From an uncultured Lachnospiraceae bacterium (GTDB lineage Bacteria; Bacillota; Clostridia; Lachnospirales; Lachnospiraceae): 64,000 bases of DNA. The stretch covers positions 1 through 64,000 of the forward strand of contig CACZFF010000040.1 in assembly GCA_902780385.1 (NCBI GenBank), given 5' to 3'. The notes below the pieces were generated by a model, which saw only the letters and a program-made list of their open reading frames with translations, searched no databases and was not told the DNA's origin. Of this stretch, positions 34,742 to 43,593 are shown piece after piece (the stretch's first letter is position 1; each line of letters begins with the position of its first letter). Position numbers and translations under genes: made by a program.

Positions 34742-35149
34742 TCAGCGCATCATCTTCTGCAGCGTTTTCACCAGCTCATCCACCTTCTCCTCATGTCCTT
34801 CCCGGACATCCTCGGTCACACAGGTGCGTATATGGCTGGAGAGAATGACCTTGCAGAAACTGGACAGGGCGCTGCTGGCGGCAGATGCCTGGTTGAGGAT
34901 ATCAATACAGTAGGCATCCCGCTCGACCATTCCCTTGATCCCCCTGATCTGTCCCTCGATCCGGCTGAGCCGGTTGATCAGATCCTTATATTCCTTCTCG
35001 GATCGCTGCTTTCTGCGCTCCCCGCAGCAGCACGAGTCCGCGGCGGCAGCTTCCGGACGATCCTCCATCCCCTCTTCCCCAGCAGACAGTTCTCTCTCTG
35101 CTTCCTGCTCCGTGATGCTGTTCAGTATCTCCTGTTTCTGATCTCTCAT
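34742..35149 (-). CDS. csoR: CsoR-family copper-sensing repressor
   Basis: A 135-residue four-helix repressor of the CsoR/RcnR family. The Cu(I) ligands are Cys 81, His 106 and Cys 110, with the CsoR spacing of 25 and 4. The DNA-binding face lies in RLSRIEGQIRGIKGMVERD (about 60-78). It has an N-terminal extension of about 45 residues containing a CCCG cluster, which is not part of the standard core and may bind additional copper. AAAGGGG precedes the ATG. Two CsoR-like operators lie upstream of the operon. Confidence 0.92.
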   Translation of the reverse strand: MRDQKQEILNSITEQEAERELSAGEEGMEDRPEAAAADSCCCGERRKQRSEKEYKDLINRLSRIEGQIRGIKGMVERDAYCIDILNQASAASSALSSFCKVILSSHIRTCVTEDVREGHEEKVDELVKTLQKMMR

Positions 35150-35163
35150 GAAACCCCTTTCTT

Positions 35164-35871
35164 TTAGAAAAAACGCTCCTCCGCCTGGAAAACCTGGCTG
35201 ATCTCTTTATAAGTGCCGAAAACTGTCAGCCGGTCACCGGGCTTGAAGATCGTTTCCGCTTTTGCTCTTTCAATCCTGATTCCGTCCCTCTCGACCAGCA
35301 GGACCTGAATGCCGTGCTCCTGCTTAAGTCTGCTCTCCATCGGCGTCTTGCCGACGAGGGCTTCCGGGACCTCCTTGAGGATCACGTTTGCGATGGAGTC
35401 ATGTCCGATATAATCCATCAGAAGAACGGTGTTGACCTTGTCCTGCTTCATGATCTTTCCCGCGATCCGGCTGAAAACCCGGTCGATTCTTTTCCGTATG
35501 AAACGAGTCCGAATCAGACGGATCACAAGAGCGGCGATCATAAGCGGTATGACAATACCGACAAAGAAGGTATCGACCTGCGCCTCTTTCAGTGAGAAGA
35601 AGACGTTTACCAGAGCGGAAACGATCGACACATTGAAGACGTAGCCGAACAGCATGGTCACCTGCGCCAGCTTGCGGCGCATTTTGGAGGACACAAAGCT
35701 CTCACTTTCCTTGGTCGTATACCCCGCTCCCGTCAGGATGGAAAGAACCTGGAACCTGGCCTTGTCATCCGGAAGTCCGGTAATGCGGAACATGACAGTA
35801 AACATCTCCAATATGATCCAGTAGATCAGGACGATCGCAGAAAATAATATGCTGGCAAGAAACAGATTCAT
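35164..35871 (-). CDS. Membrane protein with TrkA-C domain
   Basis: A 235-residue protein. Two to three membrane helices lie within residues 1-120 (about 3-28, 72-92 and 97-118). A C-terminal RCK_C/TrkA-C domain (about 150-230) reads GKTPMESRLKQEHGIQVLLV and GDRLTVFGTYKEISQVFQ. TrkA-C domains bind small ligands in potassium channels. As the first gene of the csoR-copA operon, it sits in an unusual place, so it may serve metal or ion homeostasis under copper control. AGGAGAAT precedes the ATG. No precise function is known. Confidence 0.75.
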   Translation of the reverse strand: MNLFLASILFSAIVLIYWIILEMFTVMFRITGLPDDKARFQVLSILTGAGYTTKESESFVSSKMRRKLAQVTMLFGYVFNVSIVSALVNVFFSLKEAQVDTFFVGIVIPLMIAALVIRLIRTRFIRKRIDRVFSRIAGKIMKQDKVNTVLLMDYIGHDSIANVILKEVPEALVGKTPMESRLKQEHGIQVLLVERDGIRIERAKAETIFKPGDRLTVFGTYKEISQVFQAEERFF

Positions 35872-35906
35872 AGCATTCTCCTAAAACAGATTGGGAGCCC
35901 TCGTAG

Positions 35907-35923
35907 ATACCCCCTACGGGTAT
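35907..35923. promoter_or_regulatory. CsoR-type operator, downstream
   Basis: ATACCCCCTACGGGTAT, a GC-rich palindrome of the CsoR operator kind, downstream of the -10 of the copper operon. Confidence 0.75.
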
Positions 35924-35934
35924 TCGCAAAAGAG

Positions 35935-35963
35935 ATTATATACCCATGCGGGGTATATTGCAA
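35935..35963 (-). promoter_or_regulatory. Copper operon promoter with operator in spacer
   Basis: On the minus strand: TTGCAA (-35, 35958-35963), a 17-base spacer, then TATAAT (-10, 35935-35940). The spacer and flanks form ATACCCCGCATGGGTAT at 35940-35956, a second CsoR-type operator. Repressor binding there would exclude RNA polymerase; copper would release it. Confidence 0.85.
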
Positions 35964-35966
35964 CAG

Positions 35967-36016
35967 AAAAAAGCACCGGAAATACACTCTGTGCATTCCG
36001 GCGCCTTCTTTTTTTG
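35967..36016 (-). terminator. Terminator before copper operon
   Basis: GCACCGGAA pairs with TTCCGGCGC, with an A run on one side and T on the other. On the minus strand it ends the methyltransferase transcript upstream of the copper promoter. Confidence 0.7.
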
Positions 36017-36024
36017 AGCACTCT

Positions 36025-36079
36025 GGAGGAGACAGGGAGGAGACAGGGGACGGTTCTGTGTCTCCTCCCTGTCTCCTCC
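36025..36079. repeat. R2 palindrome at end of methyltransferase gene
   Basis: Perfect 21-bp arms at 36025-36045 and 36059-36079 around a loop holding GGGGACGGTTC. The arms are built of GGAGGAGACAGG units, as in the copy inside modC. It lies four bases beyond the stop codon. Confidence 0.85.
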
Positions 36080-36083
36080 GCCT

Positions 36084-36782
36084 TCACTCTTCGGCAGAGA
36101 GCTCGTAAATCAAAACCCTCTCCCGGTCATCCTGTCCCCCGTACAGGTCTGTGCAGTCAATCTCGTCGTAAAACAGGATCTCGTCATACATGGACAGAAG
36201 CGCGACGTCCTCGTCCTTTGGATAGTAGAAAAACAGATAGATCTGCCGGGGATTCTCGTACCAGGAAGCGATGATCTCCTGCAGGACGGCCTGCAGGATC
36301 ACCTCGGAAAAAGGATTGAAAAAATAAAAGGAATCCTCGACTGTCACCCGATAGTCCTGGGCCCTCATCCTCCGGAATGTGACCGTCTTCCCTTCAGCCC
36401 TCTCAGGATCTTCCCGGCCTGCTGCCGCACTGCTCTTATGCGATAAAGCGCTTGCGTTTACCGGCCCGGTCCCTGCTGCCGTCATACCCGCCAGGTTGGC
36501 TTTCGCCTCTCCGACCAGAACGGGGTTGTGATCGATCCCGATTGCCCGGCAGCCGGTTTTAGCGTGCAGGAAAAGTGTGCAGCGGCCTCTTCCGCAGCCG
36601 TAATCGATCAGAACACTGTCCGGTCCGATCAGGCCGCTCCCTGCAAGACGCTCCAGAACCGCATAAGGCGTCGGTTCATAGCGGAAATTAACCATATCCG
36701 GGGAATCCTCTCCCGCTCCCGCAGTAAGAATCCCCAATTTCGCATCCCATTCTCTGTCGGACCCTTCCTGAAGATCCCTCAT
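36084..36782 (-). CDS. Class I SAM-dependent methyltransferase
   Basis: A 232-residue protein with motif I DYGCGRGRC (about 60-68) and the acidic end of strand 2 in GIDHNP. YEPTPYAVLERL precedes the motif. The C-terminal half holds FYFFNPFSEVI, in the position of the catalytic strand 4 motif. An Ala/Glu-rich insertion (about 100-130) separates strands. The substrate is unknown. AGAGGGGG precedes the ATG. The gene is alone, between an OFA transporter and the copper operon. Confidence 0.75.
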   Translation of the reverse strand: MRDLQEGSDREWDAKLGILTAGAGEDSPDMVNFRYEPTPYAVLERLAGSGLIGPDSVLIDYGCGRGRCTLFLHAKTGCRAIGIDHNPVLVGEAKANLAGMTAAGTGPVNASALSHKSSAAAGREDPERAEGKTVTFRRMRAQDYRVTVEDSFYFFNPFSEVILQAVLQEIIASWYENPRQIYLFFYYPKDEDVALLSMYDEILFYDEIDCTDLYGGQDDRERVLIYELSAEE

Positions 36783-36863
36783 GTTTCCCCCTCTGTCAAA
36801 GTGCGCCTGTACAAAGCCGCCCGTGATTTCCCGTTTGTAAGCTGTCCGGCATGATTAAAAAGC

Positions 36864-38129
36864 TCAGGCTCCCGCCTTCCGGCCCTTTTCACCCTCTCCG
36901 GGTCTGCGGATCATAAAGGAAATCAGTACAGAAAGCACGATCGCGCCGAGAAGCAGAAGCAGGGGATAAAGGAAAGAGTGTGTCTGGTCATAAATCCTGC
37001 CCGCCAGAACGGAAGCGAAAGATGTAAACAGAGCATTGGTCGGGATCAGGGCAAAGTTTGTGGCATACCAGGTCCTGCCGTAAAAGTCCGAGATCATAGG
37101 CGGGCTGATGGAAGCGTTGCCGCCGTAGGCAAATCCGCCGGCAGCAAATCCGATCACGACCAGGGCAAAGATGCCGGTTTTAATCGCAAGAAGCATCATG
37201 ACCGCGGAAAAGCCAAAGAAAACCATGACCATAAGCATGGTGATCCGGTAGCCGAACCGGTCATAGACCGTACCGGTGCAGATCCGTCCGACAGCATTTA
37301 AAATGGAGATCATACCGACTGCCGTCGCGATGGTATTGCCGGAAAGAGTCGTCCCGACCTCTGCCGCAATCCCGCTCGCCTGCGAAACAAGCATGAGTCC
37401 GGAAGCTGTCAGGAGTGCGATCCAGACATAGAAGAGCCAGAAAGAGCTCTTTTTGATCATTTCCGTCGTGGGAATGTCGCTTGCCGGCTCCCTGCCTGCC
37501 TTCTTTTTTGAGGAAGCCCCGGCACCCGGACCGCCCGCTGCCGCAGCAGCTTCCCCGGCTTTGGGTGTGCGCATGACGATGATCCCCAGCAGAAGCACCG
37601 CCAGTGCCAGAACTGCCAGCACACGCAGGCCAATTGCCCACAGTCGGCTCCCGTCTGCAGGCGCAAAGGCCGCGAAGAGCTTGCCGGCAATAAAACTGCT
37701 CATTCCGAATCCCGCAAGAAGCGTGCCTGAGGCGACGCCCTGCTTATCCGGAAACCAGGCGGACACCGTGCTGACGGTCGAATTATAGCAGAGGCCTGTG
37801 GCCAGGCCGCACATGGCGCCGAAGCCTGTATACAGAAGTCCCGGCGTCTGCGCAAAGGAGGAAATCATCATACCCCCCGAAAACAGGACTGCTCCCAGAG
37901 CGAGGATGAACTTGGGTCCGGTTTTTTTCAAAAGAACTCCGCTGATCATACCGCCGGCCGCGTATCCCATCATAGTGATCGTAAAAGTCATGGACAGGGT
38001 CTGGGCGCTCCAGTCCGGGAAGGTCGCCGCGATCGACCTCGAAATGATAGTCCATGTATAGACCGAACCTGCCACCAGCATGATCAATACACCTGTGATC
38101 AGCCATATGCTTCTGTTTTTCTTTTCCAT
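36864..38129 (-). CDS. OFA-family MFS transporter
   Basis: A 421-residue major facilitator with twelve membrane helices and a central cytoplasmic loop (about 205-225). The family is OFA (oxalate/formate antiporter-like). It shows GSVYTWTIISRSIA early, an MGYAAGGMISG loop and AFGFAYGGNASISPP-like sequence (GGFAYGGNASISPPM, about 340). Substrates in this family are oxalate, formate or other small acids. I chose the ATG at 38129, with GGGGGAGTAAAGG upstream; the frame extends upstream without support. It is divergent from deoD. Confidence 0.85.
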   Translation of the reverse strand: MEKKNRSIWLITGVLIMLVAGSVYTWTIISRSIAATFPDWSAQTLSMTFTITMMGYAAGGMISGVLLKKTGPKFILALGAVLFSGGMMISSFAQTPGLLYTGFGAMCGLATGLCYNSTVSTVSAWFPDKQGVASGTLLAGFGMSSFIAGKLFAAFAPADGSRLWAIGLRVLAVLALAVLLLGIIVMRTPKAGEAAAAAGGPGAGASSKKKAGREPASDIPTTEMIKKSSFWLFYVWIALLTASGLMLVSQASGIAAEVGTTLSGNTIATAVGMISILNAVGRICTGTVYDRFGYRITMLMVMVFFGFSAVMMLLAIKTGIFALVVIGFAAGGFAYGGNASISPPMISDFYGRTWYATNFALIPTNALFTSFASVLAGRIYDQTHSFLYPLLLLLGAIVLSVLISFMIRRPGEGEKGRKAGA

Positions 38130-38287
38130 TGCTGCCTTTACTCCCCCGGGCATTTTGCTGTGAAAATCCGCACCAGAATACTGCGCTTCTCGTTCCAGTA
38201 TGGTGGTTTTCGGGCTGTTGTGTCTCTTCAGCGAATCAGTGTAATCCAAAGCAATCAAAAAGACAAGCGTTACCGGTCACGAATCTA

Positions 38288-38296
38288 TGATATAAT
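38288..38296 (+). promoter_or_regulatory. Extended -10 of deoD
   Basis: TGATATAAT (TGnTATAAT) about 73 bases upstream of the deoD start, in the divergent gap with the OFA gene. Confidence 0.6.
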
Positions 38297-38368
38297 CTAT
38301 ATATTCCATGATGTAAAGATCCACATGTATAGATAGAACAGTTTTTGAATTCAGAACAGGAGGTAAAA

Positions 38369-39133
38369 ATGCCAACACCGCATAATACCGCGAAACCCGG
38401 AGAGATCGCCAAAACCATCCTTCTTCCCGGAGACCCGCTCCGCGCCAGGACACTTGCTGAGACCTATCTGAAGGATCCGGTACAGTTCAACTCTGTCCGC
38501 AATATGTACGGCTATACAGGCACCTATAACGGCAAGAGAATCTCGGTCATGGGCACCGGTATGGGCATGCCTTCCATCGGTATTTACACCTATGAACTGA
38601 TCCATGAGTACGGGGTCAAAAATCTGATCCGCATCGGCTCCTGCGGGGCCATCAATCGGAAAGTCAGGATCGGCGACATCATTATCGCCCAGGGTGCCTG
38701 CACAGATTCCAACTACGCCTATCAGTATGGTCTTCACGGGACCTACTCGGCGATTGCTTCCTTTGACCTGCTCCGCAAGGCGATCCTGTCTGTCGAGAAG
38801 CACGGCTTCCCCTATGCCGTGGGCAACGTCTTCTCCACAGATATTTTCTACAAGGAAAAACCCCTCTGGAGAGACTGGGCGAAAATGGGCTGTCTCGGCG
38901 TCGAGATGGAAACCTATGCCCTCTACTGCAACGCCGTCCGCGCCGCCTATGCTTCGGAAGGCGCCGACTCAGATGCAAAGAGTCTGGTCAATCCGCACGC
39001 GGATGTCAAGGCACTCGGCATCTTCACGGTCTCCGATTCCATGGTCACAGGCGAAACGACGACTCCCGAAGAACGCCAGAATAAATTCACCAACATGATG
39101 GAAGTTGCCCTGGACGTCGCCTCAAAGCTCTGA
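38369..39133 (+). CDS. deoD: Purine nucleoside phosphorylase
   Basis: A 254-residue enzyme that splits purine nucleosides with phosphate to the base and ribose-1-phosphate. DeoD-type signature: LLPGDPLRAR (about 20-29), GTGMGMPSIGIYTYEL, RIGSCGAI, EMETYALY (about 178) and SDSMVTGE. It carries an insertion of about 18 residues (SEGADSDAKSLVNPHADVKA) before the last strand, which the usual 235-residue enzyme lacks. AGGAGGT precedes the ATG. Purine salvage; single gene with its own promoter and terminator. Confidence 0.92.
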   Translation: MPTPHNTAKPGEIAKTILLPGDPLRARTLAETYLKDPVQFNSVRNMYGYTGTYNGKRISVMGTGMGMPSIGIYTYELIHEYGVKNLIRIGSCGAINRKVRIGDIIIAQGACTDSNYAYQYGLHGTYSAIASFDLLRKAILSVEKHGFPYAVGNVFSTDIFYKEKPLWRDWAKMGCLGVEMETYALYCNAVRAAYASEGADSDAKSLVNPHADVKALGIFTVSDSMVTGETTTPEERQNKFTNMMEVALDVASKL

Positions 39134-39562
39134 TCCCCCGCCGCTCGATTTCCGTCGCTCTCATATCATCTCGTATCAAAGGATAGTTCTCTGATCGTGG
39201 AAGATATGCTCTGAGAGAAAAGAACTTATCCGGTACCGGCCTTGCTTTCATCCCCGGTATCAAGGACAAAACGATCCGCCTTCTGTCTGCCGCTTCTTTT
39301 CAAGCGTCAGGCGGGAGGCCTTTTTTTGCGTCCGGAGCGCAATTTTGGGGGCTCCAATCCCCGTGTTTTGCATAGAGGCAGGCCGGCGCGGAGGATATAT
39401 TTTATATACCTGCTTCTGAGTGTAAAAAGCGGTGCGGAGGCCGCAGGCGCGACGGGTCACGGGATCTATCCTTTTCCGGGCGCTGCAGGCTCCTATGTCG
39501 TGTCTCTTTACTGAGGAAGCTGTATGAAACCCGTTTTCAACTGTTTTTAACGGAGGATAAAC
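39134..39562. other. Gap after deoD
   Basis: Contains the deoD terminator at 39276-39327 and otherwise no recognised gene. The segment before 39563 probably carries the promoter of the Glu-rich protein gene. Confidence 0.45.
39276..39327 (+). terminator. Terminator after deoD
   Basis: A long imperfect stem closes on CGCTT/AAGCG and CCGCCTTC/GGGAGGC and is followed by seven T. Confidence 0.7.
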
Positions 39563-40186
39563 ATGAAAAAGAAGAAGAAAAAGCTGCCCCTGATAATCCT
39601 GATCGTCGTGCTGCTGATCGTTTTCTCCATGATGAGAGGCAAGGGCTCCAAATCAGGCAGTGAACAGGAGACTGCTCCCGCTGTGACACAGACGACAGAG
39701 TCAGAGCCTGAAAAAAAGGCGGAAGAGGAAGCAGAAGTTCCGGATCAGGAAGAGGAAGAGGAAACAGAAGCACCGGAGGAGGAAAAGGAAGAGGAAGCGG
39801 AGGCTCTGAAAGAAGAGACTGCAGCCGATGAAAAGAGCAGAGAAGCCGAGGAAGCAAAGGCGGATGCGGAAGAGGCAGATTCAGAAGATGATGCAGGGGA
39901 CGACGCTCCCGTCAACGGTATCCGTCCTTCCTTCAAGGCGGCAATGGACGAGTACGAAGCTTTCTTTGATTCCTATGTTGAATTCATGGAAAAGTACACG
40001 GACGCGGATCCTGCAGACTCTCTCTCCATGATGACGGATTACGCCAAATACATGCAGGATTACACGGAAGCCATGGAAGCTCTCGAAAAGATCAAAGACG
40101 ACGAAGACCTCTCCAATGAAGAACTGGTCTACTACACCGAAGTCATGGGACGGATCAACACTAAGCTGGCCAAGACCTTGCAGTAA
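39563..40186 (+). CDS. Membrane-anchored Glu-rich protein
   Basis: A 207-residue protein. A Lys-rich start and one hydrophobic helix (about 8-25) anchor it. A long Glu/Ala-rich stretch (about 40-112) follows, likely a charged coil or linker. A small helical domain begins near 120 (RPSFKAAMDEYEAFFDSYVEF) and ends KLAKTLQ. This resembles DUF6591-type proteins of Lachnospiraceae, whose function is not known. CGGAGG precedes the ATG. Confidence 0.65.
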   Translation: MKKKKKKLPLIILIVVLLIVFSMMRGKGSKSGSEQETAPAVTQTTESEPEKKAEEEAEVPDQEEEEETEAPEEEKEEEAEALKEETAADEKSREAEEAKADAEEADSEDDAGDDAPVNGIRPSFKAAMDEYEAFFDSYVEFMEKYTDADPADSLSMMTDYAKYMQDYTEAMEALEKIKDDEDLSNEELVYYTEVMGRINTKLAKTLQ

Positions 40187-40221
40187 TGATTGCACCGGGC
40201 TTCAACGCCCGCTATATATTC

Positions 40222-40300
40222 CAGACTCGCTTGTGAGTCCTGCGCGATGAAGCGAGTTTCCCTTTTTGCGCACGTATCCCACGACTGAAGTCACGGGTAT
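40222..40300. repeat. Stem-loop repeat R6, copy 2
   Basis: GACTCGCTTGTGAGTC hairpin followed by CTGCGCGATGAAG, as at 7475-7513. A second hairpin unit ACGACTGAAGTCACGGG then TGCGCGATGAAG follows. Related GACTGAAGTC hairpins occur at about 328 and 11790. Confidence 0.6.
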
Positions 40301-40314
40301 TGCGCGATGAAGAA

Positions 40315-40354
40315 TAAAGCCATCCGGCCGGAAAACCCCGGCGGATGGCTTTTC
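40315..40354. terminator. Bidirectional terminator
   Basis: AAAGCCATCCG pairs with CGGATGGCTTTTC between the convergent Glu-rich and STAND genes. Confidence 0.8.
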
Positions 40355-40365
40355 TGTGTCCTTCA

Positions 40366-43323
40366 TCATTTGCTCCGGTCATTCCACTCCCCGGCAGCGG
40401 CATAATCCTCCATGACCGCCTGCGTGCGGGGATGATCCGGGCCGAATATTTTTTCCAGGATCGCGATGGCTGTTTCGAAACAGCGGGAAGCCTTTTTAAA
40501 TTCTCCTCTGAGCAGGTACGCCTCTGCAAGATTGTTATACAGATCCGCCCTGTGGGGGTTTTCGGTCCCATACTCCTTTTCCAGAATGGAGAGCGCCTTC
40601 CAATACCAGTGGAAAGCCTCCTCAAGCAGGGTATCCGCCTCCTCCCCGCGCCCCTCGTCACAGGCCCGCCGGCAGAGTTCATCGCAGAGCAGGCCGACAT
40701 TATTGCAGATTCCCGCATTCCCGACGAAATCCTCCCCGAAGAGCCCGGTATTGATCTTAAGCGCGCGGTCAAAATATGCACGGGCTTTTTCCATCTCGGA
40801 GAGTTCGCTGAATTCCTGTCCCAGATTACAGCAGATGACCGCGGTCCCCGGATGCAGCTCCCCGTAACAGTCCAGCTGCAGCCCGAGAGCTTTTTCATAA
40901 TATTCCACTGCCTTTTCGTGCTCACTGCATCCGGAGTACACAAGGCCCAGGTTGCTGCAGGTCGTGGACAGCACAATACTGTCGGGTCCATAGCTTTCCG
41001 TCTGAATCTGAAGAGCCTTTTTCAGAAGCTCTTCCGCCTCCTCGTACTCCTCCATTTCATACAGCACCACCGCAAGATCATTATAGGTGATCGCAATGTC
41101 CGGGATGCCGCCTCCCTCCATGGATTCCTGCAGGCCAATCGCGCGATGGTAGTGGGCCATAGCTTCCTCAAAGCGGCCCAGCGCGCTTTCCGCCTGGGCG
41201 CAGGCCTTGCAGACCGATGCGCTGAGGAAAGCAGATGAAGCCGAAGCGGGGAGCCTCTGAACGGCACCTTCCGCCTCATATGCCCATTGCAGCGCAGCCT
41301 GCGGATGTCCTGTCTCATACTCGATCAGGGACGCCTTCCATACCGCCTGCGCGCGCTCCTGACTTCCCAGCCTTTTATATAAGCGCATGAGAAGGCGGGA
41401 AACCTGCATGAGGATACTATAATCCTGATTCTTTTCCGTGTACTGCTGGTAATAAGACAGGGCACGGCGGATAAAGTCCCCGCAGTTGTCCGCATCCGGA
41501 AGGAGTCTGTCCGCGGCGAGATCCGCAGTCACCGGGTGCATGGAAATCATCCTGCCGGCGCTGATCAGGTGCAGGTCGCGGAAACGCAGGAGCAGGCCCC
41601 GCAGGACCTCCGGGCGCAAAGACCCCTCGCACAGTTCCATAAACAGTCCCCGCTCGATCCCGCTCACAGGAAGCAGGGACAGGATACGGAGCAGAAGCTT
41701 CTGTTCCCTGGAAAAAACAGAAAAGGAAAACAGCCGCGACATCTGGCTGTACACATCGGGAGCCCCCCGGTAAAGGCTGTTTCCTTCTCCCCCAATCTGC
41801 GAAAATCGCCCGCTCCGCACCTTTCCCAGGACCTCTTCAATGGTACTGAATCCGGAATCGTATTTGAGGGCGGCAGCGATCAGTTCGACGACCATGACAT
41901 GCTTTCCGACGGAGAGGATGATTTCCTGCATCATCACCTCCTCCGCCTCTGTCCAGATGTGGTCGTCGTAGATTTCCTTTACAAGCTCCGTCAGTTCCGC
42001 GCGCGACAGTAGATGCTCCTCCGCGGACAGGCAGACCGACGGGTACTGGGGCGGCACAAGGAGCCTTGTCGTAAAGAGAATATTGGCCCCGGTCCGGCAG
42101 AGCATGTCCAGAATATCCCCGTTGGTCCTCTGTTCCGGATCCGCCTCGCAGACTTCTCCCATCATTTCAAAAAAGGTACGGTCATACTCCTCCGCATCGA
42201 AGTTGTCGATGATCAGAAGCAGACGGCTTCCATAGCGGGTGATCCGGGAGAGATGGAAGGCAAACAGGTCCTCCGGAGAAATCTCCTCCCAGCAAAGCCT
42301 GTCCTGAAAACGGATTCCGGCGATGGTGCCCATAAGGTCTTCGTGAAAAGGTACATAGATGCAGCATCCGTCCGCCGCCCGGGAGGCATACTGCAGGGCA
42401 AGAGAAGTCTTGCCACAGCCGCCGTCTCCGGTGATCCAGACAGGGCTTTTCCTGTGCCGGAACTGTTCGCCGATCCACTCCAGTTCTCTGCTCCTGCCCT
42501 TGAAGATCCGTCCGGTCCGGGGAGGCTGCGAGACAGATGCAATGGCGGGAAGCCCGTTCATCCGCGACTCCCTCTCCTCCACCTGCAGGATCTGTATATT
42601 CTGCGGCAGAAGACTGCAGAGACAGCGGCAGCTGTCGCGCAGAAGGGCCGCCAGGATCAGCCAGGTCAGAGCCCCTCCCAGTGCCTTATCCGCGCTCTCC
42701 TCCTCTCCGCTGGCAATGGATGTGTCAAAGGTATCCAGAAGAGAACGGATATAACGATAAATCGCGTACCTGTCCGCTGTCTTCATCTGCGGAACAAGTT
42801 TCTTCTCCTCCTCCGGCGAATTGCGCAGAAATCCTTCAATCTCATCGCGGAGATCTTTTTTGCTTTTCCCGCTGTAGATCCCGCAGTATTTTTGCACGAT
42901 CAGCGTATTGGCCTCCAGAATGCAGCGCATAGAGGCCGACGCACGTACCTCTCCCTGCTCCGGGTCGCCGTCTACCAGCATCCTGTCAAACTGTGCTCTC
43001 CCGGAAGAAACGGAATATCCCTTCTCTTCACAGCGCAGCAGAAAACTGCGCCGCTTTGCGTCCGCCTGAATATAGTCCATCAGAGCGTCCCAGCCGCCGA
43101 AATGCAGGAAGAGGAAATGGTTCATCTGAACATTGGGACGGCCGTGTTTTGTCAGGATCTCCGTCATATAGGTCAGGCACTCCTCGGAAAGCCCCTTATC
43201 CGTGTGATTCCCTGTCGGCATAGAAAGATCAGAGGCCGAAAACCTCATCAGGGGACGGCTCTTGTCCTTGGAGTACAGCCGGCGGTCGATCGCCTCCAGC
43301 GTGAGAATATAATCACTGCTCAT
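40366..43323 (-). CDS. STAND-type ATPase with TPR repeats
   Basis: A 985-residue signal-transduction NTPase. Residues 1-250 are helical with no recognised effector. An NB-ARC/NACHT-like module follows: GDGGCGKTSLAL as Walker A (about 294-305) and LLLIIDNFD as Walker B (about 368). A helical region reaches about 640. From about 650 to 970 at least six tetratricopeptide repeats of kinesin-light-chain type appear, with units such as NLGLVYSGCSEHEKAVEYYEKAL and NLGQEFSELSEMEKARAYFDRAL in 42-residue spacing. STAND proteins oligomerise when TPRs sense a partner. A regulator or defence role is possible but not shown. Only a weak AGAGGA is seen upstream. Confidence 0.78.
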   Translation of the reverse strand: MSSDYILTLEAIDRRLYSKDKSRPLMRFSASDLSMPTGNHTDKGLSEECLTYMTEILTKHGRPNVQMNHFLFLHFGGWDALMDYIQADAKRRSFLLRCEEKGYSVSSGRAQFDRMLVDGDPEQGEVRASASMRCILEANTLIVQKYCGIYSGKSKKDLRDEIEGFLRNSPEEEKKLVPQMKTADRYAIYRYIRSLLDTFDTSIASGEEESADKALGGALTWLILAALLRDSCRCLCSLLPQNIQILQVEERESRMNGLPAIASVSQPPRTGRIFKGRSRELEWIGEQFRHRKSPVWITGDGGCGKTSLALQYASRAADGCCIYVPFHEDLMGTIAGIRFQDRLCWEEISPEDLFAFHLSRITRYGSRLLLIIDNFDAEEYDRTFFEMMGEVCEADPEQRTNGDILDMLCRTGANILFTTRLLVPPQYPSVCLSAEEHLLSRAELTELVKEIYDDHIWTEAEEVMMQEIILSVGKHVMVVELIAAALKYDSGFSTIEEVLGKVRSGRFSQIGGEGNSLYRGAPDVYSQMSRLFSFSVFSREQKLLLRILSLLPVSGIERGLFMELCEGSLRPEVLRGLLLRFRDLHLISAGRMISMHPVTADLAADRLLPDADNCGDFIRRALSYYQQYTEKNQDYSILMQVSRLLMRLYKRLGSQERAQAVWKASLIEYETGHPQAALQWAYEAEGAVQRLPASASSAFLSASVCKACAQAESALGRFEEAMAHYHRAIGLQESMEGGGIPDIAITYNDLAVVLYEMEEYEEAEELLKKALQIQTESYGPDSIVLSTTCSNLGLVYSGCSEHEKAVEYYEKALGLQLDCYGELHPGTAVICCNLGQEFSELSEMEKARAYFDRALKINTGLFGEDFVGNAGICNNVGLLCDELCRRACDEGRGEEADTLLEEAFHWYWKALSILEKEYGTENPHRADLYNNLAEAYLLRGEFKKASRCFETAIAILEKIFGPDHPRTQAVMEDYAAAGEWNDRSK

Positions 43324-43390
43324 ACTTTTTGTTTCATTCCTCTCAGTTTGCTGCCCTATCGGCCTTACAGTAAGCTGCTTCCACTAACAT

Positions 43391-43593
43391 TGTAAAAGTC
43401 GATCGCTCCACTCTGACGAGTTCTCGCAATCGCCCCATGTATTCGACAATCGGCCCGCTCATCCCGGAGATATCGCGTGCCTTTTTGTCTCATACATGTG
43501 GGTCGATCAAATGTCCGCACATCATGACGTACGCAAACTCGCTTCGCTGGTTTGTGTACGTCCTTCTGTGCGTCCGCTTGATCGACTTTTACA
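43391..43593. mobile_element. Terminal-inverted-repeat element R4
   Basis: A 203-bp stretch bounded by TGTAAAAGTCGATC and its inverse GATCGACTTTTACA. Inside are further hairpins, for example GTACGCAAAC/GTTTGTGTAC near 43528-43560. It has no coding capacity of its own. The unknown gene at 43522-43920 reads into it, so its 3' end was replaced by the insertion. Confidence 0.65.
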
